DNA of 64,000 nucleotides from Bacteroidetes bacterium UBA1941 (GTDB lineage: Bacteria; Bacteroidota; Bacteroidia; Chitinophagales; LD1): assembly GCA_002336805.1 (NCBI GenBank), contig DDEZ01000011.1, positions 62,001 through 126,000 on the forward strand. Reading direction: 5' to 3'. The notes beneath the pieces are model-generated. The model saw only the letters and a list, made by a program, of their open reading frames with translations, did not search any database and was not told where the DNA came from. A program made the translations under genes and the position numbers. Each line of letters begins with the position of its first letter. The stretch's first letter is position 1. This document shows positions 43,017 to 51,385 of this stretch, one piece after another.

Positions 43017-43253
43017 CTATTTAGGCACGCAGGTGTAGCCATTGCGCTCCTCATCTGCTATCGCAGACTTCACATTGAGGCCGGCTCCTTCAGATCCCTT
43101 GTTGCATATCTCGCTGCGGAGGATGACCGTAGTATCCGCACCGCTCTGGGTCTGCGACTTTTGAGGCAGGGTACAGACGTAGCATTTCTTGCAGGAGCCC
43201 ATAGCGAGAGCCAGCAGGAGGAGCGATGTGCCGAGGAGTATATTCTTCTTCAT
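43017..43253 (-). CDS. Small Cys-rich lipoprotein
   Basis: A 78-residue protein with a signal peptide and lipobox LAMGSC, then KKCYVCTLPQKS, an ICNKG and a final TCVPK. Four cysteines besides the lipidated one suggest disulfides. No family is recognised. It is divergent from the M16-OmpA gene. Confidence 0.7.
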   Translation of the reverse strand: MKKNILLGTSLLLLALAMGSCKKCYVCTLPQKSQTQSGADTTVILRSEICNKGSEGAGLNVKSAIADEERNGYTCVPK

Positions 43254-43399
43254 GATCTCTGATTGAAGCGGCTAATATAAAGAAAACCTGCGCTTTTGGA
43301 ATAATGGCCGCAAAAATATGACCGCCACATGACCATCTGCAGGACCGGCAGGCCAGCCTTATCCTGTATGCAGGCCACATCGCCTCGTGGATACGGTTT

Positions 43400-43431
43400 T
43401 TTGGCACTATAGCCGCGAAAGGATACATTTG
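43400..43431 (+). promoter_or_regulatory. Promoter TTTG-N20-TACATTTG, leaderless start
   Basis: TTTG at 43400-43403 and TACATTTG at 43424-43431. The -7 box ends 5 bases before the ATG at 43436. Confidence 0.65.
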
Positions 43432-43435
43432 GAAT

Positions 43436-45217
43436 ATGAAGTATATTGGCTATCTGTGTGCTATAATAATATCATGCCTCTCTGCACGGGCAGCGGCTCA
43501 GGCCGGCGCTGACACCTATCATGTGGTCAAGGGCAATAACGGACAGACCTACCTGCTGGCCCAGGCTGCTACGGGTGGGGTGGTCTATACCGATGTCTAT
43601 TTCCGTATCGGCACAGCCTATGAGACGGACTCCATGAGTGGTGTCTGCATGCTGCTGCTGCGCTCCATAGATCATGGTATAGGGCAGGCTATAGCCGGTC
43701 GCAGTATCCGCTACCAGAGCGAGCTGACACCTACCCAGTTTGGGTTCCACTTTCAGTCATCCGGCGTGGAGGACGTAGCACCGGTCATCCGCGACCAGAT
43801 CTTCAATGCGCAGGTAGACGAGGCTACCCTGCTGGCAGTCCGCGGGGTGATACAGGCCGCACTGGATAGTATGCAGAGAGATGAGGCAGCACGTACGGCC
43901 TATCAGATCAAAAAAGTACTCTGGAGCGATGATATCCTGAAGCTGGATGTATATGGAGACAGGAGCACCTACCGCCGTATCAGGGCAGACCAGGTCAATA
44001 TATTCCATGACAAATATTTCCTTCCGCTGAATAATGCGGTGGTCGTCACAGGTACCTTTGCCGAGCAGGCGGTGGTAGACCGGCTGCAGACTGCATTCAA
44101 GGATTTCCGCAGGATGGACTTCAATCCTGAACTGATCACCCATGTCATAAACTTCAAGCCAACAATAGCCTCTGTGCAGCTGCTCTCTATGGAGCCGGGA
44201 GTACAGCGCCTGTCTCTCAGCTACCAGCAGCCCGGTGCCCGCCAGGATAGGGCCGGGTCCTACTGTGCCTATATGCTCTCAGCCCTGGCCAATGATCCGC
44301 AGAGCAAGCTGGGCCGTGCACTGGCCGCAGGCGGCCTTCTCTCTCACGTACAGGCCGCATACGATTGCAATAATTTTCAGGGCACCTTTACCCTCACTGC
44401 AGATATACCATCCGGCAGGTACCAGGAGGCCTTTCTGATCATAGACAGTGCGCTGGCCGCTGTCCAGCGCAAGGACTTCCTGACCACAGATGACCTCATG
44501 GCAGAGCAGAAAAAGGTAAAGGATGAATTTAATACCCTCCGTAGCCAGACGCATACCTTTATGCTGCAGGTAGCCCGGTATCGTTTTAATAATGATGAAT
44601 TTTATTTTTCCACCCTGGCAGATAGTATCGTGAGCGTAGACGTGCCTGCCATGCGCCGGTACATGACAGACTATTTTGCAGACCGTGTGGGTGTGAGGTG
44701 CGTTTATACAGATACTGCGGTGCTAAACCAGGCACCGGCCGCCACCAGGTACTACGCACTCGATGACTCTATAGGCAATGTCACCTTCTCCTACCCGCAG
44801 AATGTGACAGATATAGACAGCGGTAGCTATACCTCACTCTACAGACTGATCCAATGGCTCAAGGTAAATCCCGACATCTATGTGCAGGTAAACGGATACT
44901 CTGACAAGGGGGAATACGTAAAGGCGTACGATACTACAGTGATCAATTTTATCCGCAATACCCCGACCTTCCGCAAGGCCATGCCGGATAATATCAAGGC
45001 AAACTACCTCCGGATAGAGATGATGCGTGCTATGAAAATAGTCAAGGCTATCTATGAGGCGGGCATAGAGGAGCGGCGTATATCAGGCACCAGTATGAGC
45101 TTCTCCTCAGAGGAGGGTGAGCAGGTACCTGCCTTTCGCAAATGTACTGTGACGCTGGAGAAGATACGCCCGCATATCTCACTCTACGAGTACCACTTCG
45201 GGCATAAAAAGCAGTAG
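43436..45217 (+). CDS. Inactive M16-like peptidase fused to an OmpA-like domain
   Basis: A 593-residue exported protein with a signal peptide ending AAAQA. Residues 33-440 follow the M16 (insulinase-type) plan: NGQTYLLAQAA at the start, VYFRIGTAYETDSMSG, and a second M16 lobe. At the zinc site an active M16 enzyme has HxxEH in HLFEHM; here the matching positions read MLLLRS (about 72-77), so it cannot bind zinc there. The C-terminal 130 residues resemble OmpA: VQVNGYSDKGEY, RAMKIVKAIYEAGI and RKCTVTLEKI. A peptidoglycan-linked scaffold is plausible. It has a strong promoter and a leaderless start. Confidence 0.7.
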   Translation: MKYIGYLCAIIISCLSARAAAQAGADTYHVVKGNNGQTYLLAQAATGGVVYTDVYFRIGTAYETDSMSGVCMLLLRSIDHGIGQAIAGRSIRYQSELTPTQFGFHFQSSGVEDVAPVIRDQIFNAQVDEATLLAVRGVIQAALDSMQRDEAARTAYQIKKVLWSDDILKLDVYGDRSTYRRIRADQVNIFHDKYFLPLNNAVVVTGTFAEQAVVDRLQTAFKDFRRMDFNPELITHVINFKPTIASVQLLSMEPGVQRLSLSYQQPGARQDRAGSYCAYMLSALANDPQSKLGRALAAGGLLSHVQAAYDCNNFQGTFTLTADIPSGRYQEAFLIIDSALAAVQRKDFLTTDDLMAEQKKVKDEFNTLRSQTHTFMLQVARYRFNNDEFYFSTLADSIVSVDVPAMRRYMTDYFADRVGVRCVYTDTAVLNQAPAATRYYALDDSIGNVTFSYPQNVTDIDSGSYTSLYRLIQWLKVNPDIYVQVNGYSDKGEYVKAYDTTVINFIRNTPTFRKAMPDNIKANYLRIEMMRAMKIVKAIYEAGIEERRISGTSMSFSSEEGEQVPAFRKCTVTLEKIRPHISLYEYHFGHKKQ

Positions 45218-45245
45218 GCGCGTTTCGCTCAGTGTGTTCGCGCAC

Positions 45246-46076
45246 TTACTCGTCAGAGGTGCTGTCCGTATTATCAGAGCTATTGTACCACTCTGTATGT
45301 ACTTCTATATTATCCGGCATTTCTTTGGCCAGCCAGAGGTCTATCTCGCCACCCAGGTGTATGCGCCCTCCGCCATATTCCGGAGATTGCTTGTAGACAT
45401 ATGCACGGGACTTTTCGGCATCTGACATGCCGGATGCCATCACAGCGCCGGTGGTCAGGTTATACTCTTCCCTCAGTTTGATCAGGGCCTCGTCATAGTG
45501 CAGGCCTATCAGGTACGGTACCGGTATGGTCGCATTGCCCAGGCCCTCGCCCACCAGCAGCGTGATCGTACTGCCTTTAGGTATTTTGCTGCCTGCCTTG
45601 AGCGGGCGGCCACTCACCAGCATGCCTATCAGCGCATCGCGGTGCGGGTCCGGCTTGTATACCGGCTCACCTACTTTAAATCCCATACCCTCCAGCTGTA
45701 TCTTGGCATATTTGAAAGAGCTTTTGCCCACCAGGTCCGGCACATCTGCCAGAGGTGCACTGCTGGCATTTACCGTCAGGTAGATGGTGCGGCCGGACTT
45801 GACTGAGCTACCTGCCTTGGGGCTTTGCTCTACGATGCTCAGCGGCGGCTTGTCGGTCATGTAGGCCGAGTCCATGATCTCATAGTCCAGCCCGTAGCGA
45901 GAGAGGGTATCTGTAGCAGCGTCAAACTGCAGGCCGTGGATATCCGGCACCACCAGCGTCTGGCCGTGGCGGGTGTAGACGCGCAGGCCCCAGTTGACCA
46001 GCATGAGCAGAATGATAGTCAGCCCTATGGCTATCAGTATATTGTAGAGGAGTGTCTTGGTCAGGTACTTCTTCAA
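45246..46076 (-). CDS. PASTA-domain membrane protein
   Basis: From a TTG at 46076 this gives about 276 residues. There is one transmembrane helix (about 8-32), then three PASTA domains: VPDIHGLQFDAATDTLSRYG, VPDLVGKSSFKYAKIQLEGMG and VPYLIGLHYDEALIKLREEY, each with the matching GSSVKSGRTI-like end. A Ser/Asp-rich tail closes it. PASTA domains bind muropeptides or nascent peptidoglycan; here there is no kinase. The TTG start is chosen because a -7 box TATATTTG (46094-46101) lies 18 bases upstream and no ATG precedes the helix; an upstream TTG at 46130 is also open. Confidence 0.82.
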   Translation of the reverse strand: MKKYLTKTLLYNILIAIGLTIILLMLVNWGLRVYTRHGQTLVVPDIHGLQFDAATDTLSRYGLDYEIMDSAYMTDKPPLSIVEQSPKAGSSVKSGRTIYLTVNASSAPLADVPDLVGKSSFKYAKIQLEGMGFKVGEPVYKPDPHRDALIGMLVSGRPLKAGSKIPKGSTITLLVGEGLGNATIPVPYLIGLHYDEALIKLREEYNLTTGAVMASGMSDAEKSRAYVYKQSPEYGGGRIHLGGEIDLWLAKEMPDNIEVHTEWYNSSDNTDSTSDE

Positions 46077-46093
46077 TGCCGGAGCGTTTAGGA

Positions 46094-46101
46094 CAAATAT
46101 A
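46094..46101 (-). promoter_or_regulatory. -7 box TATATTTG before the PASTA gene
   Basis: Perfect TAnnTTTG match on the minus strand, 18 bases before the TTG at 46076. Confidence 0.45.
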
Positions 46102-46262
46102 TGGGTTTGCAGAGACAACCATCTACCCAAACGCAGGCCCCGGGCTATAAATTGTACCAGCCAAAGGACAGCTATACATTTCTATAGCCCCTTTTGATAG
46201 CCGTTGCAACATAAAATTGCTCAAAATCCGTCCTTACTTATACATCTTATTTAGAATTGGTC

Positions 46263-46270
46263 TAAATTTG
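46263..46270 (+). promoter_or_regulatory. -7 box TAAATTTG, leaderless GTG start
   Basis: Perfect TAnnTTTG match that ends 6 bases before the GTG at 46276. The -33 box is unclear. Confidence 0.5.
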
Positions 46271-46275
46271 CCTCC

Positions 46276-46599
46276 GTGTCCGAAGAAAGATCAAAAGAAG
46301 AAATCAAGGCTGCCGTCATAGAGGTGCTGAAAACTATATTTGACCCCGAGATACCGGTGAATATCTATGAGCTGGGCCTGATCTACGAGGTTAATGTGAT
46401 GGACGGAAACGTGGTAGAGGTGGTCATGACGCTCACATCGCCCAGCTGCCCCGTGGCAGGTACGCTGCCGGGAGAGGTAGAGGAGAAAGTGAAAAGCGTA
46501 TCCGCTGTGACAGATGCCGTAGTAGAGCTGGTATTTGAGCCAGCATGGAATCAGGATATGATGAGTGAGGAGGCGAAGCTCGAACTTGGATTTATGTAG
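46276..46599 (+). CDS. Fe-S cluster assembly factor (MIP18/SufT family)
   Basis: A 107-residue DUF59-type protein from a GTG start. It has VIEVLKTIFDPEIPVNIYELGLIYEV and a TLTSPSCPVAGTLPGEVEEKV stretch (in two parts) with the conserved cysteine. These proteins help assemble Fe-S clusters on target proteins, as SufT or MIP18. The bacilliredoxin gene follows on the same strand 68 bases later. The GTG and its nearby -7 box predict a leaderless message. Confidence 0.88.
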   Translation: MSEERSKEEIKAAVIEVLKTIFDPEIPVNIYELGLIYEVNVMDGNVVEVVMTLTSPSCPVAGTLPGEVEEKVKSVSAVTDAVVELVFEPAWNQDMMSEEAKLELGFM

Positions 46600-46628
46600 T
46601 ACCAACCAAAACAATCGCAAGAACAAGT

Positions 46629-46665
46629 AATCATAAATCAACAATCAAAAATCATAAATCAAAAA
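46629..46665. repeat. AT-rich repeat of AATCATAAATCAACAATC units
   Basis: AATCATAAATCAACAATCA at 46629-46647 recurs exactly at 48556-48574, and a further partial copy follows here. Such short AT-rich repeats sit in several gaps of this window. Confidence 0.45.
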
Positions 46666-46666
46666 A

Positions 46667-47083
46667 ATGTATCCAGCAGAACTAGTAGCGCCGATGAAGG
46701 CAGATCTCACAGGTGTAGGATTCAAGGAACTCACCAGTGCAGCAGATGTAGATACTGCCATGGCTGATAAAGAAGGTACGACCTTCCTTTTCTTCAACTC
46801 TGTATGCGGCTGCGCAGCAGGTGCTGCCCGCCCCGCGCTGAAAAATACCGTGCAGTCAGCTGCCAAGCTCCCTACGCACCTCGTCACCGTATTTGCCGGT
46901 GTGGATAAGGAGGCCGTGGACAAAGCACGCCAGTACACGCTGCCGTATCCTCCGTCCAGCCCGTCTATGGCCCTGTTTAAGGATGGCAAACTCGTACACT
47001 TCGTAGAGCGCCATCAGATAGAGGGCAACTCTGCCGCTACCATCTCCGAGCACCTCAAGAAGGTTTTCGAACATTACTGCTAG
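46667..47083 (+). CDS. BrxA/BrxB-family bacilliredoxin
   Basis: A 138-residue thioredoxin-like protein of the BrxA/BrxB (DUF1094) family. The redox motif is VCGCAAGAARP, with the typical CGC. It is preceded by TTFLFFNSVCG and followed by a conserved FAGVDKEAVDKARQY. It removes bacillithiol-type mixed disulfides from proteins or acts as a general disulfide reductase. A hairpin at 47105-47130 follows it. Confidence 0.92.
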   Translation: MYPAELVAPMKADLTGVGFKELTSAADVDTAMADKEGTTFLFFNSVCGCAAGAARPALKNTVQSAAKLPTHLVTVFAGVDKEAVDKARQYTLPYPPSSPSMALFKDGKLVHFVERHQIEGNSAATISEHLKKVFEHYC

Positions 47084-47104
47084 ACCTCTTGTTATCATAT
47101 TTCC

Positions 47105-47130
47105 ATAAGGCCGGGTTATTCCGGCCTTAT
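47105..47130 (+). terminator. Hairpin after the bacilliredoxin gene
   Basis: ATAAGGCCGG and CCGGCCTTAT form a perfect 10-bp stem with a 6-base loop. The T run after it is weak. Confidence 0.55.
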
Positions 47131-47218
47131 CGGTTTGTAGTGTACTGCATTAGTCTCACTACTCAATACCAACTACTCAATACTATTTGCATATTTGCCC
47201 CGTAAATAAAAATAAGTG

Positions 47219-48310
47219 ATGCCTCAATTCAATAAGCTCAAGGTGCAGACAGTGGTCAATGAAACAGGTGACTCTGTGTCTGTATCGTTTGAAGTACCAG
47301 ATAGCCTCCTGGCCAATTATGCTTTCCAGCCCGGCCAGTACACCACCCTCCGCCTCAATATAGATGGTGAGCATATCAATAGGAGCTATTCCTTCTGCAG
47401 CTCTCCGTATGCAGGCGAGCCGATGACTATAGCTGTGAAGCGCGTACAGGGCGGCAAGGGCTCTAACCATGTGAATGATAAACTGAAGCCGGGTGTAGAG
47501 GTAGAGGTCATGGAGCCTATGGGCAATTTCCATCCCGCAGCGCTCGATGCTAATAATGAGAAGCACTATATCCTCTTCGCCGGAGGCTCGGGCATTACAC
47601 CCATATTCTCCATACTGAAGTCCGTCCTGCTCAAAGAGCCAAAGAGCAAGGTCACACTCTTCTATGGCAATCGCGATACAAAGAGCATCATCTTCCGCCA
47701 GCACCTGGAGGAGTGGATGACTAAGTATGCCGGCCGCGTACGCGTAGTACACATACTGGACAAGTCTGAAGAAGGCTGGACCGGCTACTCTGGTTTTATC
47801 GTAAAAGACATGGCGCTGAAACTGCTGCGCGAGAATACGGATCTCAACTTCCAGCGTGCGGAGTTTTTCATATGCGGTCCTACACCTATGATGAAGGAAG
47901 TAGAAGGCGCCCTGGCCCTGCTCGATATACCTAAGGATCGTGTACACATAGAGTATTTCACTGCCAAGCTGGAGGAGGACCGCGTATCTGCTGATGTAGG
48001 TGCCGCTACGGTATCTGATGTGCCATTCACCGGCAAGACCAAGGTGAAGATCATCTATGATGGCAATGAAGTAGAATTTGATGTGACGGAGAAGGAGACC
48101 ATTCTGCACGCTGCGCTCGATGCCGGCTACGATCCGCCATACTCCTGCATGGTAGCCGCCTGCTGCACCTGCCGCGCCAAGCTGATAGCCGGCAAGGTAG
48201 AGATGGACGACCGCGAGTCACTCACAGACGGCGAGATAGCCAAGGGCTACGTCCTCACCTGCCAGAGCCACCCCAAGAGCCATGGCATCGTACTGAACTA
48301 CGACCTGTAA
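47219..48310 (+). CDS. Flavin- and [2Fe-2S]-dependent oxidoreductase (PaaE/ferredoxin reductase-like)
   Basis: A 363-residue three-domain protein from ATG 47219. The FAD-binding part has the RSYSFCSSPY motif; the NAD-binding part has FAGGSGITPIFSI and FFICGPTPMM; the C-terminal part is a plant-type [2Fe-2S] ferredoxin with Cys ligands in PYSCMVAACCTCRAK and the last in VLTCQSHP. It carries electrons from NAD(P)H to an oxygenase, as in phenylacetyl-CoA epoxidase PaaE, but no paa genes are adjacent. The partner is therefore unknown. A strong terminator follows at 48335. Confidence 0.9.
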   Translation: MPQFNKLKVQTVVNETGDSVSVSFEVPDSLLANYAFQPGQYTTLRLNIDGEHINRSYSFCSSPYAGEPMTIAVKRVQGGKGSNHVNDKLKPGVEVEVMEPMGNFHPAALDANNEKHYILFAGGSGITPIFSILKSVLLKEPKSKVTLFYGNRDTKSIIFRQHLEEWMTKYAGRVRVVHILDKSEEGWTGYSGFIVKDMALKLLRENTDLNFQRAEFFICGPTPMMKEVEGALALLDIPKDRVHIEYFTAKLEEDRVSADVGAATVSDVPFTGKTKVKIIYDGNEVEFDVTEKETILHAALDAGYDPPYSCMVAACCTCRAKLIAGKVEMDDRESLTDGEIAKGYVLTCQSHPKSHGIVLNYDL

Positions 48311-48334
48311 ACAAGTATAGCTTATCAAACAATT

Positions 48335-48371
48335 AACGATGCCATCTCTCCAAGAGATGGCATCGTTCTTT
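48335..48371 (+). terminator. Terminator of the reductase gene
   Basis: A perfect 15-bp stem (AACGATGCCATCTCT at 48335-48349, AGAGATGGCATCGTT at 48353-48367) with a 3-base loop, followed by CTTT. Confidence 0.85.
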
Positions 48372-48418
48372 ATGGTATTCATATACTGGTAAAGCAATTA
48401 CTTCTAGTCGAAAAGTTC

Positions 48419-48500
48419 TTTCCTCTCCCTCGGAGAGGAAAGATGCCGAAGGCAGATAGGTGAGGTGAAAAAAAGGGGGGCAGGATTTCTCCCGCCCCCC
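48419..48500. repeat. Intergenic repeats between the reductase and efflux operon
   Basis: CCTCTCC-CTC-GGAGAGG forms a short hairpin. Next to it GGGGGGC and GCCCCCC (about 48475-48500) form another with a 12-base loop. Both resemble common Bacteroidota intergenic repeats. The rest of 48310-48582 has no gene. Confidence 0.5.
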
Positions 48501-48555
48501 TAACCTAAAACCCAATTCGAGTTGTAGCTATGCTATGTCTTTATTGTTGTATTTA

Positions 48556-48574
48556 AATCATAAATCAACAATCA
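48556..48574. repeat. Second copy of AATCATAAATCAACAATCA
   Basis: Identical to 46629-46647, here just after the efflux pump gene end. Confidence 0.45.
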
Positions 48575-48581
48575 CAAATAT

Positions 48582-50165
48582 CTAGTGGCTCGCCGCCTCC
48601 AGGTCTTCTTTTTTGACGGGTGCTGTATCTTTTGCAAATAGTATCAGTGGTATCACCATCAGGAAGAAGATACCCAGGTATTGGAACGTATCAATGTAGG
48701 TCAAAATTGTAGCCTGGCTGGTGATATTGTACTCCAGTGAAGCATAAGCCATGTTGGTAGCTTTTACCATATCGCCTGCTTTGGCCATCATGCTGGCCGT
48801 GAGGCCGGCGAGATAGTCCTGTGTAGACTTGTCATACATCGTAGCCTTGGTGATCAGGTCTGCACGGTGCACGAAGGTCATGTGTGTGATAAAGCTGGAG
48901 CAGATAGCCACACCAAATGAACCACCCAGCTGGCGGATCATAGCCGTGAGGCCTGCTGCAGAGCCGATATCCTTGCCACTCAGGCCACCCAGGGACAGCG
49001 TAGTGAGCGGTACAAAGAGGAATCCCAGTCCCACACCGCGCAGTATCAGCGGCCAGAAGAAGTTATGCTCTCCAGTCTGCGAGGTGATGATATTAGACAT
49101 CAGTAGTGTGAAGAGCGCAAATATCCCAAAGGCAAAAGGTAGCAGCCATTTAGGCTTGGCACCCTTAGACAGCATGACACCTACTACCGGCATCATAAAT
49201 CCGCTCACCAGCGCACCCGGCAGCATAGAGAGGCCCGTCTGCAGGGCTGTAAAGCCCAGGAAACGCTGTACAAAGATCGGATAGATGAAGGTAGAGGAGA
49301 AGAGCCCGAAACCCAGTATGAAAGATAGTACCGTACCGATGGCCGCATTACCCTTGCGCAGTACTCGGAGGTCTACTATCGGATGGTCTGTGATAAACTC
49401 CCAGACTATAAATCCTAGCAGGCCAAAGATGGCTACCACCGTAGATATGATGATGTATCCTGTCTCAAACCAGTTTTCCGAGTCACCTTTTTCCAGTACG
49501 AGCTGTAGTGCACCTACACCTACCACCAGCAGCAGGATACCTGTCCAGTCTACCTTAGAGTTTTTCATCTCCGGTGTCACATAGTTCACATCACGGATAA
49601 AGGTGAAAGTGAGGAAGGCCGCGATGATACCCACCGGTATATTGACAAAGAAGATCATGGACCAGTGCCAGTTCTCTACGATATAGCCACCGAGCGTAGG
49701 GCCCAGCGTAGGGCCTACTATCACACCGATGCCATAGAGGGCGCTGGCCTTGCCCCGCTCCTCAGGTGGGTATATCTCAGTGAGGATGGTCTGTGAGGTG
49801 GCCAGTAGCGCACCGCCACCCATACCCTGCAGGAAGCGGAAGAAAATAAGCATATTGATATTGTCCGAGAAGCCGCACATCAGTGATGCGAGGGTAAATA
49901 GTATCACCGATCCGCCGAAGTAATTCTTGCGGCCCAGTTTGATAGAGAGCCAGGCTGCCATCGGTACTACGATGACATTGGCTATGCTGTAGGCGGCTAT
50001 CACCCAACTGATCTCGCTGAGCGTGGCACCGAGGTTTCCCATCAGGTGCGTGGTGGCCACATTCACGATGGTAGTATCTATCAGCTCCAGCAGGGAGCAG
50101 GCTACGACCGTGATCGTGATGATGGTCCGCCGCCATCCGTATTCTAATGTTGAATTCTGATTCAT
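48582..50165 (-). CDS. DHA2-family MFS multidrug transporter (EmrB-like)
   Basis: A 527-residue transporter with about 14 transmembrane helices. Family hallmarks are the first-helix LLELIDTTIVNVATTHLMGN motif and RFLQGMGGGALLATSQTIL with EERGKASALYGIGVIVGPTLGPTLGG (in two runs) for motif C. It uses the proton gradient to export drugs or fatty acids. It is the last gene of the operon tetR - tolC-like - hlyD/emrA-like - emrB-like, all on the minus strand with short gaps, so it works with the two genes upstream as a three-part pump across both membranes. Confidence 0.95.
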   Translation of the reverse strand: MNQNSTLEYGWRRTIITITVVACSLLELIDTTIVNVATTHLMGNLGATLSEISWVIAAYSIANVIVVPMAAWLSIKLGRKNYFGGSVILFTLASLMCGFSDNINMLIFFRFLQGMGGGALLATSQTILTEIYPPEERGKASALYGIGVIVGPTLGPTLGGYIVENWHWSMIFFVNIPVGIIAAFLTFTFIRDVNYVTPEMKNSKVDWTGILLLVVGVGALQLVLEKGDSENWFETGYIIISTVVAIFGLLGFIVWEFITDHPIVDLRVLRKGNAAIGTVLSFILGFGLFSSTFIYPIFVQRFLGFTALQTGLSMLPGALVSGFMMPVVGVMLSKGAKPKWLLPFAFGIFALFTLLMSNIITSQTGEHNFFWPLILRGVGLGFLFVPLTTLSLGGLSGKDIGSAAGLTAMIRQLGGSFGVAICSSFITHMTFVHRADLITKATMYDKSTQDYLAGLTASMMAKAGDMVKATNMAYASLEYNITSQATILTYIDTFQYLGIFFLMVIPLILFAKDTAPVKKEDLEAASH

Positions 50166-50267
50166 TGTTTCCAGATTTGAATTTGAAGATCAGTCAACTT
50201 GAAAATGGAACGAGCATAGCTCCTGTATTCCATTTTCAAATTTTCAAATCAACTCATTAGCACATTA

Positions 50268-51350
50268 TCAAGATACTTTCACTACTGCTTTTACATTCAT
50301 ACCTGCGCGGAGCGGATGTTCCTTGTCCTGGTTCTTATCCAGTATGATCTTCACAGGGATACGCTGTACCACTTTCACAAAGTTGCCTGTAGCATTATCC
50401 GGAGGCAGCAGCGCAAACTTGGCGCCCGTAGCAGCAGACATAGACTCTATCGTACCTTCAAACTCAGAGTGAGGATATGCATCCACTTCTATCTTTACCT
50501 TCTGACCTACCTTCATCTTCTCTATCTGTGTTTCTTTGAAATTTGCCACTACCCACATCTCACTCTCATCTACTACTGCAAAGAGGTTTTGGCCCACAGA
50601 CACCAGTTGACCCATTTGTACATTCTTCTTAGATACGTAGCCATCACATGGTGCCACGATAGTAGCATAGCTCAGGTTCAGTTTGGCCAGGTCCAGTTCT
50701 TCCTGCTTCTGCTCTACCTGTATCTGTGCCACCTTCAGGTTGTTGGCGCTCACGTTCAGGTTGCTGCTACTGGCGGCTAGGCGCGCCTGATAGCTGGCTA
50801 CTGACTTCTGTGCCTGCTCCAGTTGCTTCTCAGCCAGTTCCTTTGCAGCCTTAGCATTGTCAAACTGCTGCTGGGTAGCTGAGCCGAGGTCGAGCAGCTT
50901 CTTAAATCGGTCATAGTCCTGTGTAGCCTGCCATACGCGTACCTGTGCTGCATCTATCGCGCTCTGAGCCGGATTGATATCCTTGGTAGCTACATTTACA
51001 TTGGCGCTGGTAGAGCCCTGATTGGCGCGTGCCAGTTCTACGTTGGCCTGTGCCTGTGCGAGGGCTACTTCAGCTTGCTTTACTTTCAGCTGCAGGTCAC
51101 GGTCGTCTATGCGCACCAGTGTGTCACCTTTGTGCACCAGCATATTATCCTTTACGCGTATCTCTTGTATGAAGCCCGCCACCTTAGGTACTATCGGGTT
51201 TATATTGGCCTCTATCTGGGAGTTGTCCGTGTCTTCATTGTGCATAGAGTAGATCACCTGGCGCACTACAAATACGAGGACGACTATGCCTATGATACCG
51301 CCTATGATCGGAGCGATATTAAATTTCTTTTTGGTTTCAGTATTTTCCAT
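50268..51350 (-). CDS. HlyD/EmrA-type membrane fusion protein
   Basis: A 360-residue periplasmic adaptor. One N-terminal transmembrane helix (about 12-32) is followed by a biotinyl-lipoyl-like half, a long coiled coil (about 75-205, rich in Ala, Gln and Lys), then the second half IVAPCDGYVSKKNVQMGQLVSVGQNLF and a beta-barrel part. It links the MFS pump at 48582 to the outer-membrane channel at 51386. Spacing to the MFS gene is about 100 bases. Confidence 0.95.
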   Translation of the reverse strand: MENTETKKKFNIAPIIGGIIGIVVLVFVVRQVIYSMHNEDTDNSQIEANINPIVPKVAGFIQEIRVKDNMLVHKGDTLVRIDDRDLQLKVKQAEVALAQAQANVELARANQGSTSANVNVATKDINPAQSAIDAAQVRVWQATQDYDRFKKLLDLGSATQQQFDNAKAAKELAEKQLEQAQKSVASYQARLAASSSNLNVSANNLKVAQIQVEQKQEELDLAKLNLSYATIVAPCDGYVSKKNVQMGQLVSVGQNLFAVVDESEMWVVANFKETQIEKMKVGQKVKIEVDAYPHSEFEGTIESMSAATGAKFALLPPDNATGNFVKVVQRIPVKIILDKNQDKEHPLRAGMNVKAVVKVS

Positions 51351-51385
51351 GACTATGTTGTTGTTTATTGAGTTTATGAGATTGA

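Noticed and set aside
47183..48109. 308-residue open frame opposite the reductase gene
   Set aside because: The other strand encodes a reductase with every expected motif; the antisense frame has none.
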